26,679 nt of DNA from Chara braunii (Eukaryota; Streptophyta; Charophyceae; Charales; Characeae): assembly GCA_003427395.1 (NCBI GenBank), contig BFEA01000151.1, forward strand, positions 242,544-269,222, written 5' to 3'. The translations under genes and the position numbers were made by a program. Shown here piece after piece: positions 1 to 8,651 of the stretch; position 1 is the first letter of the stretch; every line of letters starts with the position of its first letter. The notes below the pieces were generated by a model. It made no database searches and was not told the DNA's origin. It saw only the letters and a program-made list of their open reading frames with translations.

Positions 1-50
<50 letters not shown>

Positions 51-239
51 CCCCAAACTAACTAACTATCCCTCCCCTCAAAACGACGACGACGATGACG
101 ATCAAGTGTAGTATCTGTTCCGATCAGTTTGATATCTGACCCGTGGACCATCGGGAGATCTTTATTAACAAAAAAAAAAAAAACACGGAAAAACAGCGCG
201 CAGCAGAGCGAGGCAGAGAGAGAGAGAGAGGGAGGGAGG

Positions 240-275
<36 letters not shown>

Positions 276-444
276 CCACAAACTAACTAACTATCCCGCC
301 CCTCAAAACGACGACGACGATGATGATCAAGTGTAGTATCTGTTTCCATCAGTGTGATATCTGACCGGTGGACAATGACCAGTGGACAATAGGGAGTTCT
401 TATAAAAAAAAAAAAAAAAAACCATGGGAAAACGACGCGCGCAT

Positions 445-489
<45 letters not shown>

Positions 490-608
490 AGAGAGAGACC
501 CCAACCTAACTAACTGCCCCGCCCCCCAAAACAACGATGACGATGACGATCAAGTGTAGTATCTGTTGCGATGCGTTTGAAAATCGGCGCACGCACGTGC
601 GAGCACAC

Positions 609-654
<46 letters not shown>

Positions 655-823
655 CCAAACTCACTAACTACCCCGCCCCCCAAAACGACTACGGTGATGA
701 TGATCAAGTGCAGTATCTGTTCCGATCAGTTTGACATTCGACCTGTAAACCATTGGGAGATCTTTAAAAAAAATTAAAAAAAACACGAAAAAATAGCGCG
801 CGTGCGCGCGCAGCAGAGCAACG

Positions 824-918
<95 letters not shown>

Positions 919-956
919 AGAGAGAGAGAGAGAGAGAGACCCCAAACTAACTACGG
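1..956. repeat. Compound tandem repeat with (GA)n tracts
   Basis: About four to five copies of a unit run in tandem. Each unit has a (GA)n tract, then a body starting CCCCAAACTAACTAACTA with a run of CGACGACGATGA type, then AAGTGTAGTATCTGTT, a poly-A stretch and a GC-rich end. Bodies start near 49, 273, 498, 652 and 939, so the period is roughly 225 bp. The third unit (498-611) lacks the poly-A part and the last is cut short. Copies differ by point changes and tract length. The long reading frames here (Glu-Arg, Ser-Leu or Thr-His repeats) are products of the dinucleotide tracts and not genes. The array may run on to the left of the window. Confidence 0.9.
796..938. repeat. GC/CA alternating tract followed by (GA)n
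   Basis: Positions 796-811 alternate G and C with one T. They are followed by a (CA)n tract to 869 and then a (GA)n tract to about 938, broken by a G-run. Alternating purine-pyrimidine DNA can form Z-DNA and mirror-repeat GA tracts can form triplex. That is known of such sequences generally; here it is inference from base order only. Confidence 0.85.
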
Positions 957-1057
957 GCTCATCCCCCACGACTTCTCTGCTCCTGCCGCCCTCCTCCACC
1001 CTCTTCCCCCGCTTCTTCACTCTCCCCGCTCCTCCGCCACACCTCCACAGCTCGGGG

Positions 1058-1199
1058 AAAAAAGGACGTGCCTCACCTCAGGTCTTTCCCTATGCGCCTG
1101 GCGCCAAGCTTGCCCAGGAAGGTACATGAGGCCAACGGGGATTGAACCCAACACCTCATGAATGCCACTTGCGTCCCATACCAACCAAGGTACGCCGCA
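1058..1199 (-). mobile_element. tRNA-like Pol III unit (possible SINE)
   Basis: On the minus strand, TACCTTGGTTGG (1192-1181) resembles a Pol III A box. GGGTTCAATCCC (1149-1138) matches the B box well. They are 31 bases apart, the usual tRNA spacing. A T-arm can be drawn around the B box (three G-C pairs plus a weak outer part) and a partial D-stem around the A box, but the acceptor arms do not pair, so this is not a working tRNA. Downstream, a T6 run (minus strand, 1063-1058) would stop Pol III and gives a transcript of about 140 nt. No poly-A tail or target duplication was recognised. A tRNA pseudogene is the alternative. Confidence 0.5.
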
Positions 1200-1911
1200 G
1201 GATTTCAGTCTAGAGTCGGGGAAAGATAGTAGCATGACGATTTCCAAAGCCAGCTGTTGCAGAACCTCCCCAACTAGCAGGAGGTGCTGCACACACATTG
1301 TCATAGCTTTTAGGGCACAACCCCCGACTGGACCATGAGTCTAAAAACACCCCCGACCACCACCCCAAAACCCACCGAACCCACCACCCGACTCATTTCT
1401 CCCATTTCCCCCTCAATCCCTTGCGAGTGAAGCCGCAACAGGTACCCTTGTTTATTTTTATTTTGATTAGTTGAGGTGTGACCGACTGCTAACACCTGTG
1501 AGACAACATTAGAGTAGGACTGTTAGTATTTGACCAGCCTTCTGGTGATGCAAGTATAGTAGTCTACCATTTCCAGTTCTGTTTGGTGCTGGTGTTTGAG
1601 AATTGATCGAAGTAAGACTAGGTCATTTGCACAGTTTGTGTATATTTTGTGGACACCATTTGATCGGTGGCCTGGGTGACTTGCCGAATAATTATTTATT
1701 ATTTATTTTCTGACTCGGTCAAATACATGTTGTGGTAGGCACCAGCGAGGCCGCTAGTGCAAACAGTGATCTGTTCTAGCTGATGAGCATAACAGGTAGT
1801 AGGGAAGGTACAGTTGACGATAGGAGACAGACACGTGGGGATACTCCCCGTATTCCCGTTGTGTTTCAGGACCTGTAACTAGGGGACGAGAGAACGTTCT
1901 GGTCCGAAGCA
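1200..1911. other. No gene seen; C-rich, then AT-rich spacer
   Basis: No coding signal. A C-rich stretch lies at 1349-1395 (G-rich on the minus strand) and an AT-rich stretch with repeated TTATT at 1689-1712. The last part, 1780-1911, lies directly upstream of a degenerate Gag and may be the leader of that element. I found no primer binding site or clear LTR end here. Confidence 0.5.
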
Positions 1912-2588
1912 ATGGCCCAGCAGTTGCAGACAGCTAGGCTGGCGGCAGCAGCTGCAGAGCGTGGGTTAGCGGCAACAGCAACTACTGTTGACGCAATGGC
2001 CACTTGTGGTGCAACTTCACAGCAGCAGACGTCAGGTACCTTGTTCAAGTCCATGGCCTCATCCAGTGGATGAGCTCAGGACCATCCTCCTGTCAGATGG
2101 CGGGCTCGCAGTACAGTCAGCCACCTCCGCCCACTAGAGAAGAAACAGAGCTTCAACAAGTTGAGTTACTCTGCCTACAGCTAGAGAAGCAACTCAGGGA
2201 TGCTACCAAAAAGGAAAATAAGATCAGAAGTAGGATAGCCAGAATGGTCAGTGGAGAGGAAGATATGGCTGCGTTAGAATGGTTAGATGACTCTGTCCTT
2301 GATGATGGAGGAAAAGTCGTCAAGGCGAGTACGTTGAGTATGCATGTGTATACGGACAACAGACTGGATGACATCTAGTCAACCCTTGACCAGATTCTTA
2401 GTGCCATGCAGGGGAAGGGAAGGCCAGTCTCTTCCACAACAGGCGGGCCAAGTTTCAGGCCACCGGCAGCTTATCCATCATCGCCACAATTTCAGGTGAT
2501 GACAAGCTTTGTTCCTCAGTTTGGTCTCCCAACAAGTGGTACGACATGCTCGAACTCGAATGGGGAGATGTCGATAGAGGAGTTGTAG
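1912..2588 (+). pseudogene. Ty3/gypsy-type Gag N-terminal fragment
   Basis: Reading starts at ATG 1912 (MAQQLQTARLAAAAAERG), rich in Ala and Gln. It moves to a second frame near 2067 and continues with a Pro-rich patch (QPPPPTREE) and a heptad-like coiled coil around ELQQVELLCLQLEKQLRDAT (2148-2207). An in-frame TAG at 2376 interrupts it, after which the same frame runs on (TLDQILSAMQ, then a Ser/Pro-rich stretch) to a stop at 2586. A coiled-coil N-terminus followed by a low-complexity linker is usual for plant Ty3/gypsy Gag. No capsid homology or zinc knuckle is present. From about 2545 the sequence also matches integrase of element A on the other strand, so this Gag is probably cut there. 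Identification as Gag rests on composition and context, not on a conserved motif. Confidence 0.45.
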
Positions 2589-3067
2589 GCCAACTCAATG
2601 TCCGAAAGTTACTCAACCCAATCCTTTTGGTCCGGACAGATGTGAGTGTGAAGAAGAACCTCTGTGGTTTGATGCGCTCTCTTTGTTTGACCGTCGGTTC
2701 AAGGATTGCGGGTGGAACTCTGGTTAAGGGACACTCCTCGTCGCTTGATGAGACAGTCCAAAAATCAGACATGAACAGTGTCGTGGTCGCAAACGATTTC
2801 CTTGGGGAAACCCTTGGTGAGTATTCAACCGGTGAAGAAGACCTCGGCCAATTCCGATGCCTTTGCGTGATATCGGCAAAGCAAAAATATGTCGAACGTG
2901 AGCTGGTTCACCACCGTGAGAATGTCGTAAAAGTTGGACTTGTGTTTGGGGCAGGGTCCGGTGATGTCCATAGCGACGATGTGCAATGCTGAGACGGTAT
3001 GGGCAGCGACCACGACTCTCAGAATGGGTGGTGGTTGTGGGGCTTGCAAGGACAACGAACCTCGCAT
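2545..3067 (-). pseudogene. Integrase catalytic core, element A (truncated)
   Basis: DDE-type integrase inserts retrotransposon cDNA into the genome. Minus-strand pieces show the first Asp in MDITGP, ILTVVNQLT, and the second Asp region EIVCDHDT. The third motif reads DGQTKRAHQT where the family has DGQTE. The catalytic Glu codon is AAG (Lys) at 2681-2683, so this copy could not catalyse insertion even if the frame were open. Next come PDQKDWVE, a stop codon, LSDIELAYNSS, and the match ends near 2545 within the FEFEH region. The C-terminal GPY/F and chromodomain are absent. Several frame changes are needed to follow the protein. Confidence 0.8.
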
Positions 3068-3557
3068 GATTCACAATAGTAGTGAGTGATGTATGTGATC
3101 ATGTCGAGCCAATGAAAACGTTCGCAAGACCGATCGAGCGTACGGTTTGCACCCCAAGGAGCCCCAAGAAGTCGCATATGTGATGGTGTCCTACGGCTGC
3201 AACATCATGGAACTCCCCAAGAAGTCGCATAAGAAGGTGCGGATCATTCGACAAGCAAAGAAGATCCTTCCCCTCGAATGGCGAAGCAAGTACTTGTCTT
3301 GGATCCGGTTGTGCGACCTCGCATAACTTGCAATAGCGGGTGATGTTCGTGATGATGTCGAGCCAATGAAAACCTTTGCGCATCCGACGGAGAGTACGAT
3401 TTACGCCGAAGTGTCCCGCGGTTGCATCATCGTGGAACTCCCAAGAAGCCGTGTACGAAGGTCGTACGCAAAGCAGATCCTTCCCCCTCGAATGCTGAAG
3501 CAAGTACATGTTTTGATTTCGATTGTGCAACGGCGGCGGATGCGGAGATGAGCACAC
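3061..3557 (-). pseudogene. Integrase H2C2 zinc-binding region, tandemly duplicated
   Basis: The N-terminal zinc domain of integrase (two His, two Cys) reads GEFHDDATAGHFGVNRTLRR, followed by a CKLCEVA motif. It is followed in the same open frame by a second, worse-kept copy that again starts GKDLLC and LLGEFHD. At DNA level 3061-3317 and 3318-3540 are the two copies. Both start CTCGCAT and share ATGTCGAGCCAATGAAAAC (3101 and 3355), a period of about 254-257 bp. The 152-codon open frame 3557-3099 spans both. Duplication of this domain is not a normal feature of the family. Confidence 0.75.
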
Positions 3558-4590
3558 TACCGGGTGCTAATCTTCACCATCGGGTTGCTCGCGCAAGGAG
3601 GCTATGCCATATAGCTGGATGCATCGGTGGTGACGTGCGTAGGAACAAGTGGGTCGTAAATGCACAAGACCGGTGTGGATAGCAACACGGTTTTGAGAGC
3701 CGAGAGAGCTACCGGTGCTTCGTGTTGAAGTAAAAGTTGGTCGACACATTGAAGCTTGGTCAAGTGACCGCCAATCTTCGAGTAGTCCTCAATGAAGCGT
3801 TGGTAGTAGTCGGAGGGTCCGAGAAAAGAACGAACTTCCTTAACATCACCCGGTTTCGTCCACTCTTCGACGCCTGTAACAAAATGTCCCAATACCAACT
3901 CTTGACCTACGAACTCGAACTTGTCGCGGTTGGCCTTGTACTTGGCTTGGCGAAGAGTCTCCAAGATGCATCAAAGACGTCAAAGATGCACCTCCAAGGT
4001 CCAGCTATAGACTAGAACTAGAATGTCGTATAAGTAGACAAGAATAAACCAGTCCAATATGGGACGAAACTCGTTGGTCATCGCCAGTTGAAAAGTCGTT
4101 GTGCGATTGGTAGGGCTGAATGACATGACAACCCACTCGAAGTGCCCGTACCCCGTCTTGAACGCAGATTTGTAACTATCTTGCGGGCGTCTCACAATTT
4201 GATGATAGCTTGACTTCAAGTCCAACTTCGCACCCCAAACGCTCAAGAAGATCGTCGATGCGAGAGGTAGAGGCCTAGCATTTTTTATGTTAGCGCGTTG
4301 AGCTCGAGACAATCAATGCAAAGTCGAAGGTCCTTGTTATTCTTCCGAACGAAGACAAGCAACGCACCATTAGGTGAGCTACTAGGGCTGATCCAACCCT
4401 TTTCAAGCAAGTCATTGAGTTGCGCACAGAGAACCGTGAGCTCCTCACTATTATAATGTATCCCTTGGGTGGGACAACACCAGCCTCAAGAATGATCTTG
4501 TGAGAGATTGGGGAATCCAAAAGTACGGCCCATGGGAGGCCCTCGTAGAGTAGACGATGCACGCGAGGATTCGAAAACTCGTTCATTGAT
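3558..4590 (-). pseudogene. Reverse transcriptase, element A, with RNase H stub
   Basis: RT copies element RNA to DNA. Minus-strand motifs are KLDLKSSYHQI, SAFKTGYGHFEWVVMSF, then VYLYDILV where the family has YLDD. The first catalytic Asp is Tyr (codon 4028-4030), so the polymerase site is lost. The C-terminal part ([39 protein letters not shown]) and the start of RNase H (VTTDASSYMA, about 3602) follow. From there the sequence jumps within about 100 bp to the integrase zinc region. In element B the same interval is about 550 bp, so nearly all of RNase H and the connection are deleted. Frames change at least three times. Confidence 0.85.
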
Positions 4591-5230
4591 GTGGAGTTGG
4601 TTGTCGTGACAATGCGGAGAAAACAAAGGTCGTCATCCTCGGTCCGTTTGTATGCAGAAGTGGCCCGAAAACTCTTGGTCGTGACGACTTGCGACCAGCT
4701 CGAAGTGCGTGGAGTAGGTATCGTACACGGGACTTCGGCACCAAAAGTGTCGCAAACCGTAAGTGTTCATCGGTGGAAGTTGATCGAGTGGTCCACGCTC
4801 GCAAGCGAAGGCATCCCCAAAATCATGTCAAAGTCTCTGTCCAAAATGTCAAACGTGCCGGCTTCGTGTGCGTGAGGTGCGAAGTAGATGGGTATGACCT
4901 CGATAAGCCAGTGAAGTTGTTGTGTTCGACCGTCCACCATCTTGACCTCCCTCCATGGAGTGCAACTTTCTTCGAACTTGTGGGCCAAGGTCAGCTCATT
5001 GGAAGAGCAACTGCCTAATGAAGTTGCGAGTCAAGCCGCTATCCAACAAAGCGTTGCAGCATGCGTGCCCAACTTCAATGCGAACATGGAGTAGGGGTGT
5101 GTTGTCATCATCGTACCAGTGCGAGCGAAAATCACATTCAACCTCTGCTATGTAGTTAAGAAGATCGACTATCGCGATTTCATCATCCATCGGGGAAGTC
5201 AGTGGTGCATAGATGGACAAATACTCATCA
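4591..5230 (-). pseudogene. Aspartic protease, element A
   Basis: Retropepsin-like protease cuts the Gag-Pol polyprotein and acts as a dimer. The pieces in order are DEIAIVDLLNYIAEVECDF, the active-site motif NALLDSGLTRNFI (about 5020-5060) with Asp-Ser-Gly kept, then a frame change, VDGRTQQLHWLIEVIPIYFA, and FDILDRDFDMILGMPSLAS, the usual second half (ILG...). The homologous protein in element B has the same layout. At least one frameshift near 4990-5000 separates the active-site loop from the rest, so no continuous protein is possible. It leads directly into RT below 4600. Confidence 0.8.
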
Positions 5231-5660
5231 AGCGCAAAGTGCAGCGCAATGCGGGCCCGGTAAGCAGCCCGTCGAAGGGAGAGGAAGCCAAGAAATATCC
5301 TCGGCCATCAAGGGGTCCAAGCCCTCCACATTGAACTTATGTGACGACTCCCTTGAAGACAAAGTTGAAAACATTGAACACGGACTGCTATTGATGGAGA
5401 GGGGGCTGCACAAACGACGAATACATTCCTAAAAAGAGAACCCAGCGATGCAGCATAGTCCTCGAATGAAGAAATGTAAGGACTCACAACTTTCGCATGT
5501 GTCTCTGAACTACGGGGTGCTGCCCACGAGGCAACAAGTTTCATCGGCATCGAGAATGTGGTTGCTTCACTTCCGATGTGCACCTCGAATGCATTCACGC
5601 AATCCGAGAGGTGGGAGGGCTTGTGACTGCGTTGGGAACTGGATGCTGTTTTGAATCTAT
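5231..5660 (-). pseudogene. Gag-Pol linker, element A
   Basis: The stretch between Gag and protease contains VVSPYISSFEDYAASL and, nearer the protease, EGLDPLMAEDISWLPLPS. They correspond to VVSSRYAYEDYAVHL and EELDPLTFADVVF of element B (8341-8640), which anchors the alignment. No known domain is recognised. It is useful as the reference for the region where element B is broken. Frames change at least once (near 5310-5420). Confidence 0.6.
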
Positions 5661-6968
5661 CAAGTGGTGCCCAACTGCACAATAGTCTGATCCTGGTGCT
5701 TGACAGTCTTGTCGAGACTTGGGATGTCCTCCTGGTGTGCAATGCAGGTGGCAATCAGATCCCTGATGCGGCTGATGACAACTCCAAAGTTGTGCACAGA
5801 GGTGGAAGGATTCTTCTCCTCTGCCTCTTCCTCCAATCAGTGGCCATTGCCTGAATGGCACTTTCCTCCTTGAACAGCGCGCCATGCATGGCTCTACTCA
5901 TCTGCAGCCTTCTGTGCTGCTTCCTTGTCGGCCTTCAGTTGTTCTTCGTCAAGGCGACGGTTTCCTGCCGCATCCTCCTCCTTCCGGGCTGCAACTGCTG
6001 CGCCGGTGCAATGGAGGTGGCAATCAGATCCTTGATGTGGCTGATGACAACCCCAAAGTTGTGCACACAGGTGGAAGGATCCTTCTCCTCTGACTCTTCC
6101 TCCAATCGGTGGCCGGTGCCTGAATTATAGTTTCCTCCTTGATCAGCACGTCTCTGCATGTGTGTCTTTGCTCATCTGCAGCCTTCTGTGCTGCTTCCTC
6201 GTTGGCCTTCAGTTGTTCTTCGCCAAGGCGGCGTTTTCCTGTCGCATCCTCCTCCTTACGGGCTGCAACTGCTGCGCCGGCGGCCGTCTTTGTTTCTCCC
6301 AATAGCGTGAGGTGGGTCTCATAGGCCTCCTCAGTCTCCCCTTGCTTCCGCTCCGTTGCCTTGGTCCACGAACGTGCGACTTGTGGCATGCACCGCAGGA
6401 ACCGGTTGAGGGTGGAGGGCTGGTGATGTGGCGAGGAACCTGCTGCTGATATGGAATAGGTGACGTGGCCTGCTGATGTATTGCTGACATGTCATGCTGA
6501 TATGGCAACGTATCAAAGCCCGCAGATCCTTCTCCTCTGCCTCTTCCTCCAATCGGTGGCCAGTGCTTGAATGGCACTTTCTTCCTTGAACAGCACGTCT
6601 CTACATGTGTGTCTCTGCTCATCTGCAACGTTCTGTGCTGCTTCCTCGTTGGCTTTCAGTTGTTCTTTGCCAAGGCGACGCTTTCCTGCTGCATCCTCTT
6701 CCTTCCGGGCTGCAACTGCTGCGCCGGCGGCCTTCTCTGTTTCTCCCAGTAGCGTGAGGTGGGTCTCATAGGCCTCCTCAGTCTCCCCTTGCTTCCGCTC
6801 CGTTGCCTTGGTCCACGAACGTGCGACTGGTGGCATGCACCGCAGGAGCCGGTTGAGGGTGGAGGGCTGCTGATGTGGCGAGGAACCTGATGCTGATATG
6901 GAACAAGTGATGTGGCCTGCTGATGTATTGTTGACATGTCATGCTGATGTGGCAACGTATCAAAGCCG
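5661..6968 (-). pseudogene. Gag N-terminal coiled-coil region, element A (repeated)
   Basis: Two similar minus-strand frames, 6836-6513 and 6389-6024, both start with ATG and read MPPVARSWTKATERKQGE and MPQVARSWTKATERKQGE. They are followed by AYETHLTLLGET and a long Ala/Glu/Lys/Arg helix (KANEEAAQ...). The layout matches the start of Gag in element B (AEYRQRFETQLALIAAEEQR, then Ala/Glu-rich helix). A third partial copy (about 5829-6097) continues in another frame with VHNFGVVISRIRDLIATCIA and KTVKHQDQTIVQLGTT, matching the helix before the B capsid. Capsid and zinc knuckle are absent: the sequence passes straight to the Gag-Pol linker. A coiled-coil assembly function is inferred. Confidence 0.65.
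5829..6967 (-). repeat. Tandem duplication of leader plus Gag start
   Basis: The anchor TCCTCCAATC occurs at 5829, 6098 and 6545 with the same long flanks, giving periods of 269 and 447 bp. The two large units (about 6098-6530 and 6545-6967) each hold a stretch with CTGATGTGGC-like repeats and then the start of Gag on the minus strand. The third copy lacks the leader part. Confidence 0.8.
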
Positions 6969-7600
6969 GCAACAAGAAGGAAGAAGAACAAAACATGGAA
7001 ATAAGGGAGAAGCATGCGCACAGGAAGAGGATGGGAAGGAGAAAAACAAATTGCAATTAGACTGACAGCATTCCCGCACCCCCCATGGGGTGAGGTGTTT
7101 GCCCAGATACTCAGGAAATCACAAAAGAAAAGACAAGCTTGGATTTTGCGAAGAAAAATTAAAATTGGGACAGAAAAAAAATTGGTAGATGCCAGGTCCT
7201 GATTTCAGCAAAACCCCATGATTTCCGACACTATCTCTCCCTGAACTTTCCTAATATAAAAAAATTCGGAATGGACTGCAGATAGAACGAGAAAAAAATA
7301 TAAGATGATAATGTACGAATCAGAACTGCAGAAAGATAGCAACTTCGACCGTACATGAATTGAGAGTACCGCAATTTCAAATTCTTCGAGTGAACAACAA
7401 CAACAAAATAAGGAAACCTCGATTTTCAGAAAGAGAGAATGAAAAACGGAACTTGTGAGTGTGAGGAGTATACGAGACCATCGTGAAAAACAGGCCTGTA
7501 GTACCACAATTGTGGACAGGACCTGTGGGAAAGGAAGAGTATAGGGTGAGTAGGAATTCCCTTGGATCAGGACACTGCGGTCGAATTGATGACAAACAGT
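6968..7600 (-). other. Probable 5' leader of element A; no gene
   Basis: AT- and A-rich DNA with no coding signal lies upstream (minus strand) of the Gag start. Its make-up (runs such as TTTTCAGAAA, GAGAAAAAAATATAAG) resembles the leader of element B at 10400-11180. No PBS complementary to tRNA-iMet and no LTR end could be found, so the 5' LTR is missing or unrecognisable. Confidence 0.4.
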
Positions 7601-8330
7601 ATGAAGAATAAGTACAGTGATTGTGTTGTCAAAGGTCTTTTTGGGTCTTACGTCAATGCAGTTCCGCCATTTCCAGAAATGGTTGGAAGATCCAAGACGA
7701 TGTTGGGTTCACCCTGAGGAGGACCGGATGCCATACCCGTCGGCGAGAACACAATGGGTTGTATTTGTACACTTTTTACGTGTACCTTGTGTATTTGTAC
7801 AGATTCTTGCAAGTGTGTATGCATCTTGTGTGTCTCTGTAATTGCACACCATATCTACGTCTACACCAACAGAAGGCGCTTATGAACCTGCCTGGAGACG
7901 ATCACTGGTCATGAGCGAGCATGTAAGGTCGTTTTTCGGTAACATCTAGAAAAAGTTTGATGAAGTACGCGAGGCAACTGCAACAAGGAGAGTGAGGCAA
8001 TGTGCAAGAACTTAGTGAGAGCGTAGCACTACAGAAGCAATGGTGGATCGCCAATACAGAGGATCAAGTTGGGACTATGGAAGAGCTTCAAGTGATAGAG
8101 GTTGAGAGAATCGGCGAGACAACTCCAGAGATATAGACCACGGGGAAGAAGTCGAGATGGCTATTACAACGATAAAAGTGAAAGAGCAAGTGGTTTCAGG
8201 ATGTACGCCGAAGAGCGCCGCCCATCTGTTATAACTGTGGTGAGTCTGGGCACTATAAAAATCAGTGCTGGAAGCGGAATGGCAAGGAAGCTCTTGGGGT
8301 GGTGCAGGAACATTGAGCGGTCAGGGATCC
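7601..8330 (+). pseudogene. Gag nucleocapsid fragment with CCHC zinc knuckle, plus strand
   Basis: The clear part is at 8040-8320: an Arg/Ser/Gly-rich stretch (VDRQYRGSSWDYGRASSDRG, then RRDNSRD and RDGYYND in another frame) followed by PPICYNCGESGHYKNQCWKR, a CX2CX4HX4C zinc knuckle (8230-8271). This is the RNA-binding nucleocapsid end of a Gag. A stop follows at VVQEH. Upstream, 7620-7770 reads VVKGLFGSYVNAVPPFPEMV with a stop soon after, and 7765-7860 is a TG-rich stretch with no coding sense. At least two frame changes are needed. The strand is opposite to elements A and B on either side. It may belong with the Gag fragment at 1912-2588. Confidence 0.6.
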
Positions 8331-8340
8331 TCCGCTCCGA

Positions 8341-8651
8341 TCATGAAAATACGACGTCCGCGAACGTCAACGGGTCGAGCTCTTCAAGTCTTGACCATGA
8401 CATTGAATCCCCGACGATAGATGGCGGCGAAGCTGCCGAATCGGTTGCCAATGGTGATGAAACCGTGCATGCGGTAGATTGTTGCAAGTGGAGCGGTCGG
8501 TCCAACGGTGGGACCAAGTGGACAGCATAGTCCTCGTAAGCATACCGAGAACTCACGACATTCGCATCCTCCCCAGATGTGTAGGAGGCCGCTAGCAAGG
8601 CGGCCGAATCTGGCCGAGTGAGAGGCGGAGTCGTCTCACCTCCCGCGCAAC
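8341..8651 (-). pseudogene. Gag-Pol linker, element B (3' broken end)
   Basis: Downstream of the zinc knuckle a third frame stays open to 8341. It reads DSAALLAASYTSGEDANVV, SSRYAYEDYAVHLVPPL and SRLEELDPLTFADVVF before a stop. Element A has a related linker directly in front of its protease, so this should be the start of the Pol frame. Here the match ends at about 8341 and plus-strand Gag DNA follows. The frame differs from that of the zinc knuckle; this is either a natural frameshift site for Gag-Pol or decay, and I cannot tell which. Confidence 0.6.

Larger units (their letters stand above)
2545..7600 (-). mobile_element. Element A: decayed Ty3/gypsy element, minus strand
   Basis: Read on the minus strand it has the order leader (7600-6968), Gag N-terminus (6968-5661), Gag-Pol linker, protease, RT, a stub of RNase H, then integrase cut off at about 2545 before its C-terminal and chromodomain parts. 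Order and protein motifs match element B. No LTR, PBS or PPT was found at either end, so both ends are truncated. Frames change many times and stops are frequent. Gag capsid, zinc knuckle and most of RNase H are missing by internal deletion, while other pieces are duplicated. Confidence 0.8.

Noticed and set aside
368-1161. Open frames rich in Glu-Arg, Ser-Leu and Thr-His
   Set aside because: They are translations of GA and CA dinucleotide tracts, open in several frames and on both strands.
1120-1199. Functional tRNA gene
   Set aside because: Acceptor strands do not pair and the anticodon arm is not convincing, though Pol III boxes are present.
1017-1304. 95-codon minus-strand frame
   Set aside because: It runs across the tRNA-like unit and its flanks, with no domain and no coding pattern beyond chance.
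8102-8530. 142-codon plus-strand frame as one protein
   Set aside because: Its first half is a frameshifted Gag stretch and its second half is antisense to the Gag-Pol linker of element B, so it crosses an element border.
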